From contig CM067298.1 of the NCBI GenBank assembly GCA_034231615.1, forward strand, positions 33,176,127 to 33,240,126: a DNA stretch of 64,000 bases. Reading direction: 5' to 3'. Positions 43,956 through 56,082 of the stretch are shown in pieces. Within the stretch, counting starts at the first letter, position 1. Every line of letters starts with the position of its first letter. The position numbers were made by a program, and so were the translations under genes. The notes below the pieces were generated by a model. That model did no database searches, had not been told where the DNA came from, and worked only from the letters and a program-made list of their open reading frames with translations. This stretch comes from Meghimatium bilineatum. Lineage: Eukaryota > Mollusca > Gastropoda > Stylommatophora > Philomycidae.

Positions 43956-44689
43956 CCAAGAAACAAACAATTCAACACGTTCAACGAAATATATGAAGAA
44001 CCTGTTTAAATATATGCGTATATAGCAAGCTTTATATAAATACACAGTGAAAATAAAACTAACATCTATTTAACTTTAGCTGGTAGCATAACGCTGGACG
44101 AGGCCAGGTAAGCCAAACATCTGCAAACCATTAAAACCCTCTGTATCGCAATTTAGTCCGTGGTCAGTACACGGAAGCCCAGCGGGTGCCAATTAACCAG
44201 ATAAGCACGCTCACACTGAAAGTGGGCGCGCGTTTCTTTAAAACGAACGTTAAGACTATTTTCTCTCTCTCGCTCTCCCTCTCTCTCTCTCTTTCTCTCT
44301 CTCTCTTTACATATGTGGCACTTTATAAGCAGAGAACGTTTTCTGTTACTTATACAGCTTTTTTGTATTTAGAAACATATTTTTGTTAAAAAACATATTA
44401 TTAGTAATATTATAGATTATTATTATATACAAATAATTATTCGTATAATCACGTGTATTTTGAGATATTTGAACCTAGGAAACAAAATATTCTTCTTCTG
44501 CTGGTGTAATCAAAGGTTCTACCCTTGTGTGGTTATATTCAAGTGGTTCTTACAATGTAAAAATAGAGGCGTGTTCCTGTGCTGTGATGACATAACCTAA
44601 CAGCCTGCTGTCCTATGACCAACGATTCGTGTATAATTCATTAGGAGGCGCTAACCTCTCTATCAAGGGGTCTTACATACACTTCTTTT

Positions 44690-45195
44690 TTGTGTGCTTA
44701 TATTCAAGTGGTTCTCAAATTGTAAAATACTGACCATAACAATGCAAACCCCCGAGACATATAGACACCACAAAAACTAATATTCTGCAAACATACTTCT
44801 GTGCCTTTGACCAACGGTTCTCATTATTTCATACTTATATTCAAGTGGTTCTCAAATTGTAAAATCTTGCCCATGCAATGTAAAACCCCTGACATATAGA
44901 CACAACAAAAGCTATATTCTCCAAACATTCTTCTGTGCCTTTGGCCAATGATTATCATTATTTTATGCTTATATTCAAGTGGTTATCACATTGTAAAAAC
45001 CTGACCATGAGAATGTAAAACTCGTAACATTGACAACCAAAAAGAAAATATTCTGCAAACATTATTCTGTGTCTGTGGCCAATAGTTCGCATTATTTTAT
45101 GGTTATGTTAAAGTGGTTCTCACACAGGTCAATCCTGACCATACAAATGTAAAACCCATGTCATATATACACCACAAAAGCTAATATTCTCCAAA
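44690..45195 (+). repeat. 125-140-bp repeat block (left arm)
   Basis: Units contain TATATTCAAGTGGTTCTCA, AATGTAAAACCCCTGACAT and CTCCAAACATTCTTCTGTG, at about 44,698, 44,830, 44,967 and 45,108. The mirror is at 53,667-54,172. Confidence 0.75.
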
Positions 45196-45419
45196 CAGTC
45201 TTCTCTCAGGCCACGCTTCAGCCATGGTCGCTTGATGGTCTCTGTATGCTCTTTAACTATGTTCTACCATATTATCATTATGGTCTCACTAACTTCTAAC
45301 AGGGTCTACTTTGGGCCAATATATTCTTAGTATATTTTCGCTAGAGTCTTAAACTAGGTTCTCATGTGCAGCTTCAATTATGTTCTCTCTGTGTTTTGAG
45401 TTATTTTTCTCTACTAAAA

Positions 45420-47700
45420 GGTTTCTTATTAACATATTTCATTAGCGCAAACGGCGTGTTTATCAGATGTCGAAATTAACAAGTCACACGAAAACACATT
45501 TCAGCACTTTCTCACTAACAACATAGTACATTTGAGAAGTTTTATTTGTGTAAACTTACCATTTATTGGTGTTTTTTCACAACTAGATAAGCCACTTATA
45601 CGGATTTTCGCTGTTTTATTAGTTGTCTAAATTGTCATACGAAAATACATTTCAGTATTTTTGCAGTAACATCATGACAAATTTTATCGTGTTTGTATTT
45701 GAGTGACTTTACAAGGTACCATTTTCCACAATTAACCAATCTGCTTTTAGTGATTTTCATTATGTTTTATCATTTGTCTAAATTATCATACCACACGAAA
45801 TATATTTCAGTACTTTTACACAAACATTATAACACATTTTTTTATTTGTGTAAGTACATCATTTACAATTTTTTCACAAGTAACCAACCCACTTTTACTA
45901 TGTTATCATACTAAAAGAACCCATTTTTCAGTACGTTGCCACTAAGAACATAACGCATTTTGCCATGTTTTTATTTGTGGGCCTGCGGCATTTATCAATT
46001 TTAGTGATGTTCGTTATGTTTTATCAGTAGTTATCTAAATTAGATACCATACAAACCCATATTTCAGTACTTTTGCACAAACATCATAACACATTTACCA
46101 TGTTTTATTTATTCGCTTTCAACAGTTATTACTATTTTTGCAATTACACAAGCCGAATTGGGTGATTTTCGTTATGTTTTATCATTTGTCTAAATTATCA
46201 TACCACACGAAACATATTTCAGTACTTTTACACAAACATTATAACACATTTTTTTTTATTTGTGTAAGTACATCATTTACAATTTTTTCACAAGTAACCA
46301 ACCCACTTTTACTATGTTATCACACTAAAAGAACCCATTTTTCAGTACGTTGCCACTAACAACATAACACATTTTGCCATGTTTTTATTTGTGACCTTCG
46401 GTATTTATCAATTTTAGTGATGTTCGTTATGTTTTATCAGTAGTTATCTAAATTAGATACCATACAAACCCATATTTCAGTACTTTTGCACAAATATCAT
46501 AACACATTTACCATGTTTTATTTATTCGCTTTCAACCGTTATTACTATTTTTTGCAATTACACAAGCCGAATTGGGTGATTTTCGTTATGTTTTATCACA
46601 TGTCTAAGTTATGATACCATACGAAGCTATTTTTCAGTACGTTGCCATTAACAACATAACAACTTTTGACATGTTTTTATCTGTTGGATAATCACTTATC
46701 ACTTTTTCACAACAAGGCAAGTTGGTGGTAGCTTTCAGTGTGATCAGACAGTATTTATCTCTTTTCAATACTTACAGTTGCGCATTTCACGCCATTTAGA
46801 TACAAAACACGGTTCCATTTTTGAATTTGTGTAAGTACATCATTTAATTATTTTTTTTTTCACAAGTAACCAACCCAATTTTACTATGTTATCATACCAA
46901 AAGAAACCATTTTCAGTACGCTGCCACTAACAATATAACACATTTTAGCATGTTTTTATTTGTGGGCCTGCGGTATTTATCAATTTTAGTGATGTTCGTT
47001 ATGTTTTATCAGTATTTATCTAAATTAGATACCATACAAACCCATATTTCAGTATTTTTTGCACAAACATGATAACACATTTACCCTGTTTTATTTGTGT
47101 GCTTTCAACAGTCATTACTATTTTTGCAATTACACAATCCGAATTGAGTGATTTTCGTTATGTTTTATCACATGTCTAAGTTATGATACCATACAAAGCT
47201 ATTTTTCAGTACGTTGCCATTAACAACATAACAAACACAACGCATTTATCACTTTTGACAGCTAGACATGCTGTTTTTCGTAGTTTTCACAATGAGTAAA
47301 GTCACTATTTCACCTGTCTCTAGACTTACAAGGACAAATTACAGTGGTTTTATGTACCAACATGTTTAATATTACATATATTCAAATGACAGAAGTCATG
47401 TTTTATCACTGTTCACAACTAGGCAAACAGCATTTAACAATTGTTGGTATTACCAAAAGCATTGCGTGGTGGTTCACTAGACTTACACTGCAAATTTTCC
47501 TATTTTTATGCACCAACCGGCTTCATATTGCATATTTCCAAACGACGAAGGTCATGTTTTATCACTTTTCACAGCTAGCTAACCCGATTTAAACACTTTT
47601 CAATTGACAAACGACATGTTTTATTAGTTTTCTATATTATCAGGTTATATGAAACCACATTACAATACGTTTACACTAAAAAACATAAGGCATTTAACCA
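45420..47700 (+). repeat. About 412-bp repeat block (left arm)
   Basis: Repeated modules include TATGTTTTATCATTTGTCTA, CATATTTCAGTACTTTTGCA and TATTTTTGCAATTACACAAG. Units are spaced about 412-414 bp apart (for example 45,790 to 46,202 and 46,002 to 46,416), with a diverged longer unit after. Open frames in this block are repeat by-products. The mirror is at 51,162-53,442. Confidence 0.8.
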
Positions 47701-48158
47701 CTTTTCACAATTAGGCAAACCGCGTTTCGCAAATACCTTGCAATAACCCGGGTGATATCACATGACATTAGCCAGGGCCGATAGCTCCTGTTGTTACCCA
47801 TGACAATGACCTAGGACACTACACCCTGTTAATAGCTCATCCGGATATCACCATACTAACAAGCCATACTAATATAATATTCGTTATTAACACCAACACG
47901 ACTAAAAAAAAAACCCTGATACAGGACTATCTGGCTAGGAACAACTGACACATTTCTTACAACTAAATACCGATACAATATAAGAGGCGTTGTTGTTGGT
48001 TATGGTTTGCGTATATTTCCCAGTTATAGACAAATATATACACCAAGCTAAACTCGACAATATTTTTTTTTAAAAGACAAGCACATATTAAAAAATACTG
48101 ACAAATACAGAAAAGACATTCACAGAAAAATTTAACAACGCAGGTTGCCTCATAATGG

Positions 48159-48164
48159 TTTATT
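48159..48164 (-). promoter_or_regulatory. Polyadenylation signal AATAAA (left copy)
   Basis: It lies about 110 bp past the stop codon of the left zinc-finger gene. It is the exact mirror of 50,698-50,703. Confidence 0.65.
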
Positions 48165-48273
48165 GAATCATTTGAACGACATACATAGCATAGTTAGAAA
48201 GGGGCATATGTTGGTGTCAGCATTTACTATCTATAAGAACAGCTTCAATTGGTTGTGTCGGTTGTCTAAACAC

Positions 48274-49149
48274 TCAACCCAACGGATGGTCGTTTATAAA
48301 ATATAAGTCGAAAGAAGTTCCCACAATGTTCTCCAGCTGATATTTGGTATTTGGCCGCGTATTCTGGGCAACATTCATAGGGTCAGCTTCGTTAACTTTC
48401 TGAACAAAGAGGTCAAAGTCGTGTCTATTATTTATCAGCGGTGGGTACTCTAAAACAGCTGAATTGTTAACTGAGCCGTGAAAAAATCTTGCTTCTAATG
48501 TCTCTCGATGCCGTAATATCAAATGTTTGGAAAAGTTCACTTTGAACCGCTTAGTTTGGTCAGTGAACATGGGTCTTAGAACCTCATTCCAGTCTTGTAT
48601 ATGAGGTATCGTTGGGGGATGAAAAAACGTGTAAGTCGCGCTGGACTTACGAACTGTGATATGTGTATGTATAGTTGACCAATTATCGATATATATTTGC
48701 TGTATGTCTAATGGTAAACCAGCTAAAAAATCGAAGTGGGGTGAGTTAGGTGCCCGTGGTGTTAGTGCTCTTATGGTGCCGTTATTGTCTGGTAGTAGTG
48801 ATTGTTGTGATAATGGAGGTACACTGTTTTCAGAGGTAGCAGACAGCGACAAGGGCGATGTAATTTCCAAAACTGCTGCTAATGAAGAGCCAGTCATATG
48901 TGGGGGTGAAACTGATAACGTTAGTGGTGTAACTGGCGCGGATGCATGACCAACACGCCCGTTCATTTGTTCTTGGTGTTTCTTTACGTGCCGCTGTAAA
49001 GACGCAATATCAGAATAGTCACGCTTACAAACAGAACAGTTATATCGACGCTTAATGTGCAAATTCTGACAATGTCTACGCAGTGTATATACGCGTTTAA
49101 ACTCTTTCCCACAAGTTTTATAGGCGTCGGCTTTGCTACCCAGGGCGAC
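48274..49149 (-). CDS. Zinc-finger protein with conserved C-terminal domain (left copy)
   Basis: This exon is identical in translation to the right copy (49,713-50,588) and reads outward from the axis. A C2H2 finger (YNCSVCKRDYSDIASLQRH, then KKH) follows a first finger that has lost its first cysteine (YKTCGKEFKRVYTLRRH). A Ser/Pro-rich linker leads to a domain with IYIDNWSTIHTHITVRKS, DWNEVLRPMFTDQTKRFKVN, RHRETLEARFFHGSVNN and ENIVGTSFDLYFINDHPLG. The open frame extends past 49,149 without an ATG. I end it at a CAG acceptor, so a 5' exon is missing or lies unseen near the axis. The C-terminal domain resembles, from general memory, a domain found beside polymerase genes in invertebrate Polinton-like elements. 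That is unverified. Confidence 0.7.
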   Translation of the reverse strand, partial: VALGSKADAYKTCGKEFKRVYTLRRHCQNLHIKRRYNCSVCKRDYSDIASLQRHVKKHQEQMNGRVGHASAPVTPLTLSVSPPHMTGSSLAAVLEITSPLSLSATSENSVPPLSQQSLLPDNNGTIRALTPRAPNSPHFDFLAGLPLDIQQIYIDNWSTIHTHITVRKSSATYTFFHPPTIPHIQDWNEVLRPMFTDQTKRFKVNFSKHLILRHRETLEARFFHGSVNNSAVLEYPPLINNRHDFDLFVQKVNEADPMNVAQNTRPNTKYQLENIVGTSFDLYFINDHPLG

Positions 49150-49404
49150 CTGGTGATGATAAAACACAAAGATGTCAATAGGACAAACACATATATTTTA
49201 GTCGATGTAACAACCAAACCATAATAAAAGCATCGTTTAATAACAGAATATACGCAATAATACACACTAATTATAACCACACAGAGCTAATACAGTGACA
49301 ACCGGGCATGGTGGCTAGTTCACCACCAGTGAATCCAGTGAATTAGTTTTTTAACTAGTCATAAGCGAACTTTTATCACACCAAGCAAATTCAATCACAG
49401 CCCC

Positions 49405-49457
49405 TCCTCTTATTACTAGGCACCTTGTATGTGTTAGTGGCTATAGTGATAAGAGGC
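49405..49457. repeat. Axis of the palindrome: imperfect 14-bp stem and 25-nt loop
   Basis: The last 14 bp of the arms (49,405-49,418 and 49,444-49,457) pair at 12 positions, with mismatches at 49,405/49,457 and 49,414/49,448. The loop 49,419-49,443 is not self-complementary. Outward from 49,404/49,458 pairing becomes essentially perfect for kilobases. A short imperfect stem at the axis is what a snap-back primer would leave. Confidence 0.85.
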
Positions 49458-49712
49458 GGGGCTGTGATTGAATTTGCTTGGTGTGATAAAAGTTCGCTTA
49501 TGACTAGTTAAAAAACTAATTCACTGGATTCACTGGTGGTGAACTAGCCACCATGCCCGGTTGTCACTGTATTAGCTCTGTGTGGTTATAATTAGTGTGT
49601 ATTATTGCGTATATTCTGTTATTAAACGATGCTTTTATTATGGTTTGGTTGTTACATCGACTAAAATATATGTGTTTGTCCTATTGACATCTTTGTGTTT
49701 TATCATCACCAG

Positions 49713-50588
49713 GTCGCCCTGGGTAGCAAAGCCGACGCCTATAAAACTTGTGGGAAAGAGTTTAAACGCGTATATACACTGCGTAGACATTGTCAGAATT
49801 TGCACATTAAGCGTCGATATAACTGTTCTGTTTGTAAGCGTGACTATTCTGATATTGCGTCTTTACAGCGGCACGTAAAGAAACACCAAGAACAAATGAA
49901 CGGGCGTGTTGGTCATGCATCCGCGCCAGTTACACCACTAACGTTATCAGTTTCACCCCCACATATGACTGGCTCTTCATTAGCAGCAGTTTTGGAAATT
50001 ACATCGCCCTTGTCGCTGTCTGCTACCTCTGAAAACAGTGTACCTCCATTATCACAACAATCACTACTACCAGACAATAACGGCACCATAAGAGCACTAA
50101 CACCACGGGCACCTAACTCACCCCACTTCGATTTTTTAGCTGGTTTACCATTAGACATACAGCAAATATATATCGATAATTGGTCAACTATACATACACA
50201 TATCACAGTTCGTAAGTCCAGCGCGACTTACACGTTTTTTCATCCCCCAACGATACCTCATATACAAGACTGGAATGAGGTTCTAAGACCCATGTTCACT
50301 GACCAAACTAAGCGGTTCAAAGTGAACTTTTCCAAACATTTGATATTACGGCATCGAGAGACATTAGAAGCAAGATTTTTTCACGGCTCAGTTAACAATT
50401 CAGCTGTTTTAGAGTACCCACCGCTGATAAATAATAGACACGACTTTGACCTCTTTGTTCAGAAAGTTAACGAAGCTGACCCTATGAATGTTGCCCAGAA
50501 TACGCGGCCAAATACCAAATATCAGCTGGAGAACATTGTGGGAACTTCTTTCGACTTATATTTTATAAACGACCATCCGTTGGGTTGA
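49713..50588 (+). CDS. Zinc-finger protein with conserved C-terminal domain (right copy)
   Basis: The function is unknown; nuclear DNA or RNA binding is plausible from the finger. The exon starts after a good splice acceptor (TTTTATCATCACCAG, AG at 49,711-49,712) and runs 291 codons to TGA at 50,586-50,588. Residues of about 10-30 form a finger whose first Cys is Tyr, one base from TGT. About 34-58 form a complete C2H2 finger. About 60-135 are Ser/Thr/Pro-rich. About 145-291 form the conserved-looking domain ending INDHPLG. No in-frame ATG precedes the fingers and the upstream frame reaches a stop near 49,662, so the 5' exon is absent or cryptic. The axis lies only 280 bp upstream, so the gene may have been 5'-truncated when the palindrome formed. 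AATAAA lies about 110 bp downstream. The frame is intact in both arms. Confidence 0.72.
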   Translation, partial: VALGSKADAYKTCGKEFKRVYTLRRHCQNLHIKRRYNCSVCKRDYSDIASLQRHVKKHQEQMNGRVGHASAPVTPLTLSVSPPHMTGSSLAAVLEITSPLSLSATSENSVPPLSQQSLLPDNNGTIRALTPRAPNSPHFDFLAGLPLDIQQIYIDNWSTIHTHITVRKSSATYTFFHPPTIPHIQDWNEVLRPMFTDQTKRFKVNFSKHLILRHRETLEARFFHGSVNNSAVLEYPPLINNRHDFDLFVQKVNEADPMNVAQNTRPNTKYQLENIVGTSFDLYFINDHPLG

Positions 50589-50697
50589 GTGTTTAGACAA
50601 CCGACACAACCAATTGAAGCTGTTCTTATAGATAGTAAATGCTGACACCAACATATGCCCCTTTCTAACTATGCTATGTATGTCGTTCAAATGATTC

Positions 50698-50703
50698 AAT
50701 AAA
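50698..50703 (+). promoter_or_regulatory. Polyadenylation signal AATAAA (right copy)
   Basis: It is positioned about 110 bp after the right zinc-finger stop codon, which supports a real 3' end for this transcript. Confidence 0.65.
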
Positions 50704-51161
50704 CCATTATGAGGCAACCTGCGTTGTTAAATTTTTCTGTGAATGTCTTTTCTGTATTTGTCAGTATTTTTTAATATGTGCTTGTCTTTTAAAAAAATAT
50801 ATTGTCGAGTTTAGCTTGGTGTATATATTTGTCTATAACTGGGAAATATACGCAAACCATAACCAACAACAACGCCTCTTATATTGTATCGGTATTTAGT
50901 TGTAAGAAATGTGTCAGTTGTTCCTAGCCAGATAGTCCTGTATCAGGGTTTTTTTTTTAGTCGTGTTGGTGTTAATAACGAATATTATATTAGTATGGCT
51001 TGTTAGTATGGTGATATCCGGATGAGCTATTAACAGGGTGTAGTGTCCTAGGTCATTGTCATGGGTAACAACAGGAGCTATCGGCCCTGGCTAATGTCAT
51101 GTGATATCACCCGGGTTATTGCAAGGTATTTGCGAAACGCGGTTTGCCTAATTGTGAAAAG

Positions 51162-53442
51162 TGGTTAAATGCCTTATGTTTTTTAGTGTAAACGTATTGT
51201 AATGTGGTTTCATATAACCTGATAATATAGAAAACTAATAAAACATGTCGTTTGTCAATTGAAAAGTGTTTAAATCGGGTTAGCTAGCTGTGAAAAGTGA
51301 TAAAACATGACCTTCGTCGTTTGGAAATATGCAATATGAAGCCGGTTGGTGCATAAAAATAGGAAAATTTGCAGTGTAAGTCTAGTGAACCACCACGCAA
51401 TGCTTTTGGTAATACCAACAATTGTTAAATGCTGTTTGCCTAGTTGTGAACAGTGATAAAACATGACTTCTGTCATTTGAATATATGTAATATTAAACAT
51501 GTTGGTACATAAAACCACTGTAATTTGTCCTTGTAAGTCTAGAGACAGGTGAAATAGTGACTTTACTCATTGTGAAAACTACGAAAAACAGCATGTCTAG
51601 CTGTCAAAAGTGATAAATGCGTTGTGTTTGTTATGTTGTTAATGGCAACGTACTGAAAAATAGCTTTGTATGGTATCATAACTTAGACATGTGATAAAAC
51701 ATAACGAAAATCACTCAATTCGGATTGTGTAATTGCAAAAATAGTAATGACTGTTGAAAGCACACAAATAAAACAGGGTAAATGTGTTATCATGTTTGTG
51801 CAAAAAATACTGAAATATGGGTTTGTATGGTATCTAATTTAGATAAATACTGATAAAACATAACGAACATCACTAAAATTGATAAATACCGCAGGCCCAC
51901 AAATAAAAACATGCTAAAATGTGTTATATTGTTAGTGGCAGCGTACTGAAAATGGTTTCTTTTGGTATGATAACATAGTAAAATTGGGTTGGTTACTTGT
52001 GAAAAAAAAAATAATTAAATGATGTACTTACACAAATTCAAAAATGGAACCGTGTTTTGTATCTAAATGGCGTGAAATGCGCAACTGTAAGTATTGAAAA
52101 GAGATAAATACTGTCTGATCACACTGAAAGCTACCACCAACTTGCCTTGTTGTGAAAAAGTGATAAGTGATTATCCAACAGATAAAAACATGTCAAAAGT
52201 TGTTATGTTGTTAATGGCAACGTACTGAAAAATAGCTTCGTATGGTATCATAACTTAGACATGTGATAAAACATAACGAAAATCACCCAATTCGGCTTGT
52301 GTAATTGCAAAAAATAGTAATAACGGTTGAAAGCGAATAAATAAAACATGGTAAATGTGTTATGATATTTGTGCAAAAGTACTGAAATATGGGTTTGTAT
52401 GGTATCTAATTTAGATAACTACTGATAAAACATAACGAACATCACTAAAATTGATAAATACCGAAGGTCACAAATAAAAACATGGCAAAATGTGTTATGT
52501 TGTTAGTGGCAACGTACTGAAAAATGGGTTCTTTTAGTGTGATAACATAGTAAAAGTGGGTTGGTTACTTGTGAAAAAATTGTAAATGATGTACTTACAC
52601 AAATAAAAAAAAATGTGTTATAATGTTTGTGTAAAAGTACTGAAATATGTTTCGTGTGGTATGATAATTTAGACAAATGATAAAACATAACGAAAATCAC
52701 CCAATTCGGCTTGTGTAATTGCAAAAATAGTAATAACTGTTGAAAGCGAATAAATAAAACATGGTAAATGTGTTATGATGTTTGTGCAAAAGTACTGAAA
52801 TATGGGTTTGTATGGTATCTAATTTAGATAACTACTGATAAAACATAACGAACATCACTAAAATTGATAAATGCCGCAGGCCCACAAATAAAAACATGGC
52901 AAAATGCGTTATGTTCTTAGTGGCAACGTACTGAAAAATGGGTTCTTTTAGTATGATAACATAGTAAAAGTGGGTTGGTTACTTGTGAAAAAATTGTAAA
53001 TGATGTACTTACACAAATAAAAAAATGTGTTATAATGTTTGTGTAAAAGTACTGAAATATATTTCGTGTGGTATGATAATTTAGACAAATGATAAAACAT
53101 AATGAAAATCACTAAAAGCAGATTGGTTAATTGTGGAAAATGGTACCTTGTAAAGTCACTCAAATACAAACACGATAAAATTTGTCATGATGTTACTGCA
53201 AAAATACTGAAATGTATTTTCGTATGACAATTTAGACAACTAATAAAACAGCGAAAATCCGTATAAGTGGCTTATCTAGTTGTGAAAAAACACCAATAAA
53301 TGGTAAGTTTACACAAATAAAACTTCTCAAATGTACTATGTTGTTAGTGAGAAAGTGCTGAAATGTGTTTTCGTGTGACTTGTTAATTTCGACATCTGAT
53401 AAACACGCCGTTTGCGCTAATGAAATATGTTAATAAGAAACC
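51162..53442 (-). repeat. About 412-bp repeat block (right arm)
   Basis: Mirror of 45,420-47,700, with matching lengths at the A/T runs that I compared. Confidence 0.8.
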
Positions 53443-53666
53443 TTTTAGTAGAGAAAAATAACTCAAAACACAGAGAGAACATAATTGAAGCTGCACATGA
53501 GAACCTAGTTTAAGACTCTAGCGAAAATATACTAAGAATATATTGGCCCAAAGTAGACCCTGTTAGAAGTTAGTGAGACCATAATGATAATATGGTAGAA
53601 CATAGTTAAAGAGCATACAGAGACCATCAAGCGACCATGGCTGAAGCGTGGCCTGAGAGAAGACTG

Positions 53667-54172
53667 TTTGGAGAATATTAGCTTTTGTGGTGTATATATG
53701 ACATGGGTTTTACATTTGTATGGTCAGGATTGACCTGTGTGAGAACCACTTTAACATAACCATAAAATAATGCGAACTATTGGCCACAGACACAGAATAA
53801 TGTTTGCAGAATATTTTCTTTTTGGTTGTCAATGTTACGAGTTTTACATTCTCATGGTCAGGTTTTTACAATGTGATAACCACTTGAATATAAGCATAAA
53901 ATAATGATAATCATTGGCCAAAGGCACAGAAGAATGTTTGGAGAATATAGCTTTTGTTGTGTCTATATGTCAGGGGTTTTACATTGCATGGGCAAGATTT
54001 TACAATTTGAGAACCACTTGAATATAAGTATGAAATAATGAGAACCGTTGGTCAAAGGCACAGAAGTATGTTTGCAGAATATTAGTTTTTGTGGTGTCTA
54101 TATGTCTCGGGGGTTTGCATTGTTATGGTCAGTATTTTACAATTTGAGAACCACTTGAATATAAGCACACAA
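53667..54172 (-). repeat. 125-140-bp repeat block (right arm)
   Basis: Mirror of 44,690-45,195. Confidence 0.75.
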
Positions 54173-54906
54173 AAAAGAAGTGTATGTAAGACCCCTTGAT
54201 AGAGAGGTTAGCGCCTCCTAATGAATTATACACGAATCGTTGGTCATAGGACAGCAGGCTGTTAGGTTATGTCATCACAGCACAGGAACACGCCTCTATT
54301 TTTACATTGTAAGAACCACTTGAATATAACCACACAAGGGTAGAACCTTTGATTACACCAGCAGAAGAAGAATATTTTGTTTCCTAGGTTCAAATATCTC
54401 AAAATACACGTGATTATACGAATAATTATTTGTATATAATAATAATCTATAATATTACTAATAATATGTTTTTTAACAAAAATATGTTTCTAAATACAAA
54501 AAAGCTGTATAAGTAACAGAAAACGTTCTCTGCTTATAAAGTGCCACATATGTAAAGAGAGAGAGAGAAAGAGAGAGAGAGAGGGAGAGCGAGAGAGAGA
54601 AAATAGTCTTAACGTTCGTTTTAAAGAAACGCGCGCCCACTTTCAGTGTGAGCGTGCTTATCTGGTTAATTGGCACCCGCTGGGCTTCCGTGTACTGACC
54701 ACGGACTAAATTGCGATACAGAGGGTTTTAATGGTTTGCAGATGTTTGGCTTACCTGGCCTCGTCCAGCGTTATGCTACCAGCTAAAGTTAAATAGATGT
54801 TAGTTTTATTTTCACTGTGTATTTATATAAAGCTTGCTATATACGCATATATTTAAACAGGTTCTTCATATATTTCGTTGAACGTGTTGAATTGTTTGTT
54901 TCTTGG

Positions 54907-56082
54907 TTTAATTTATATGGAAATACCATTTCACGGCCATTCATTAGACACCACACACGCCTGTTTTATAAATAAACCAATACAACGCATGGTTTAAATG
55001 TGGGTGCGATAGTCCACTAATCTGAACGAGACAAAATTTCTGGTGTGGAAAAGTTTCATAATTAGAATGTTGAGGTCGACACAAGGTCAGCTGATGTATG
55101 TGTCATTTTCTTTATCTTGCATTATCAGTCTAAAGGTGAAGCACAGGTTACAAAAATTGTTACAAACTTCACTGATATTGCCCTTGTTGTATCACCTTGT
55201 ACCTAAAAACACTGGAAAAGTTTCCGTTTATTTTTTTTTATTCAACACACCAACACAGATAAAAATGGGGAGTTTCAGACACCCCCCTTATATGGAAATA
55301 CCATTTCACGGTCATTCATTAGACACCACACACGCCTGTTTTATAAATAAACCAATACAACGCATGGTTTAAATGTGGGTGCGATAGTCCACTAATCTGA
55401 ACGAGACAAAATTTCTGGTGTGTAAAAGTTTCTATGGAAATACCATTTCACGCCCATTCGTTAGACACCACACACGCTTGTTTTATAAATAAACCAATAC
55501 AACGCATGGTTTAAATGTGGGTGCGATAGTCCACTAATCTGAACGAGACAAAATTTCTGGTGTGGAAAAGTTTCTTAATTAGAATGTTGAGGTCGACACA
55601 AGTTCAGCTGATGTATGTGTCATTTTCTTTATCTTGGATTATCAGTCTAAAGGTGAAGCACAGGTTACAAAAATTGGCCTGTTTTATAAATAAACCAATA
55701 CAACGCATGGTTTAAATGTGGGTGCGATAGTCCGCTAATCTGAACGAGACAAAATTTCTGGTGTGGAAAAGTTTCTTAATTAGAATGTTGAGGTCGACAC
55801 AAGTTCAGCTGATGTATGTGTCATTTTCTTTATCTTGGATTATCAGTCTAAAGGTGAAGCACAGGTTACAAAAATTGGCCTGTTTTATAAATAAACCAAT
55901 ACAACGCATGGTTTAAATGTGGGTGCGATAGGCCACTAATCTGAACGAGACAAAATTCTGGTGTGGAAAAGTTTCATAATTAGACTGGTGAGGTCGACAC
56001 AAGCTCAGTTGTTGTATGTGTCATTTTCTTTATCTTGGCTTATCAGTCTAAAGGTGAATCACAGGTTAAAAAATTGTTACAA
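54907..56082 (-). repeat. 220-bp tandem repeat block (right arm)
   Basis: Mirror of 42,780-43,955. Confidence 0.85.

Larger units (their letters stand above)
42196..49418 (+). repeat. Left arm of the palindrome
   Basis: Paired coordinates sum to 98,862 from the axis out to the subterminal G-run and to 98,870 outside it, so there is only one net length difference (13 versus 21 in the G/C run). One substitution was seen (48,064 versus 50,798). Order from the tip: GCTCACCATT repeats, GC-rich hairpin, 220-bp repeats, CT tract, 125-140-bp repeats, 412-bp repeats, zinc-finger gene (minus strand), axis. Confidence 0.95.

Noticed and set aside
45693..46359. Two related 73-residue proteins in the left arm (mirrored in the right)
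   Set aside because: They are translations of the 412-bp repeat units and share their variation. There is no sign of coding constraint.
48656..48949. 97-residue frame opposite the left zinc-finger gene, and its mirror at 49,913-50,206
   Set aside because: It lies entirely antisense to the zinc-finger exon and has no domain of its own.
49582..49878. 98-residue frame starting at an ATG upstream of the right zinc-finger exon (mirror 48,984-49,280)
   Set aside because: It overlaps the zinc-finger frame in another phase and has no recognisable domain. The zinc-finger frame contains the conserved motifs.
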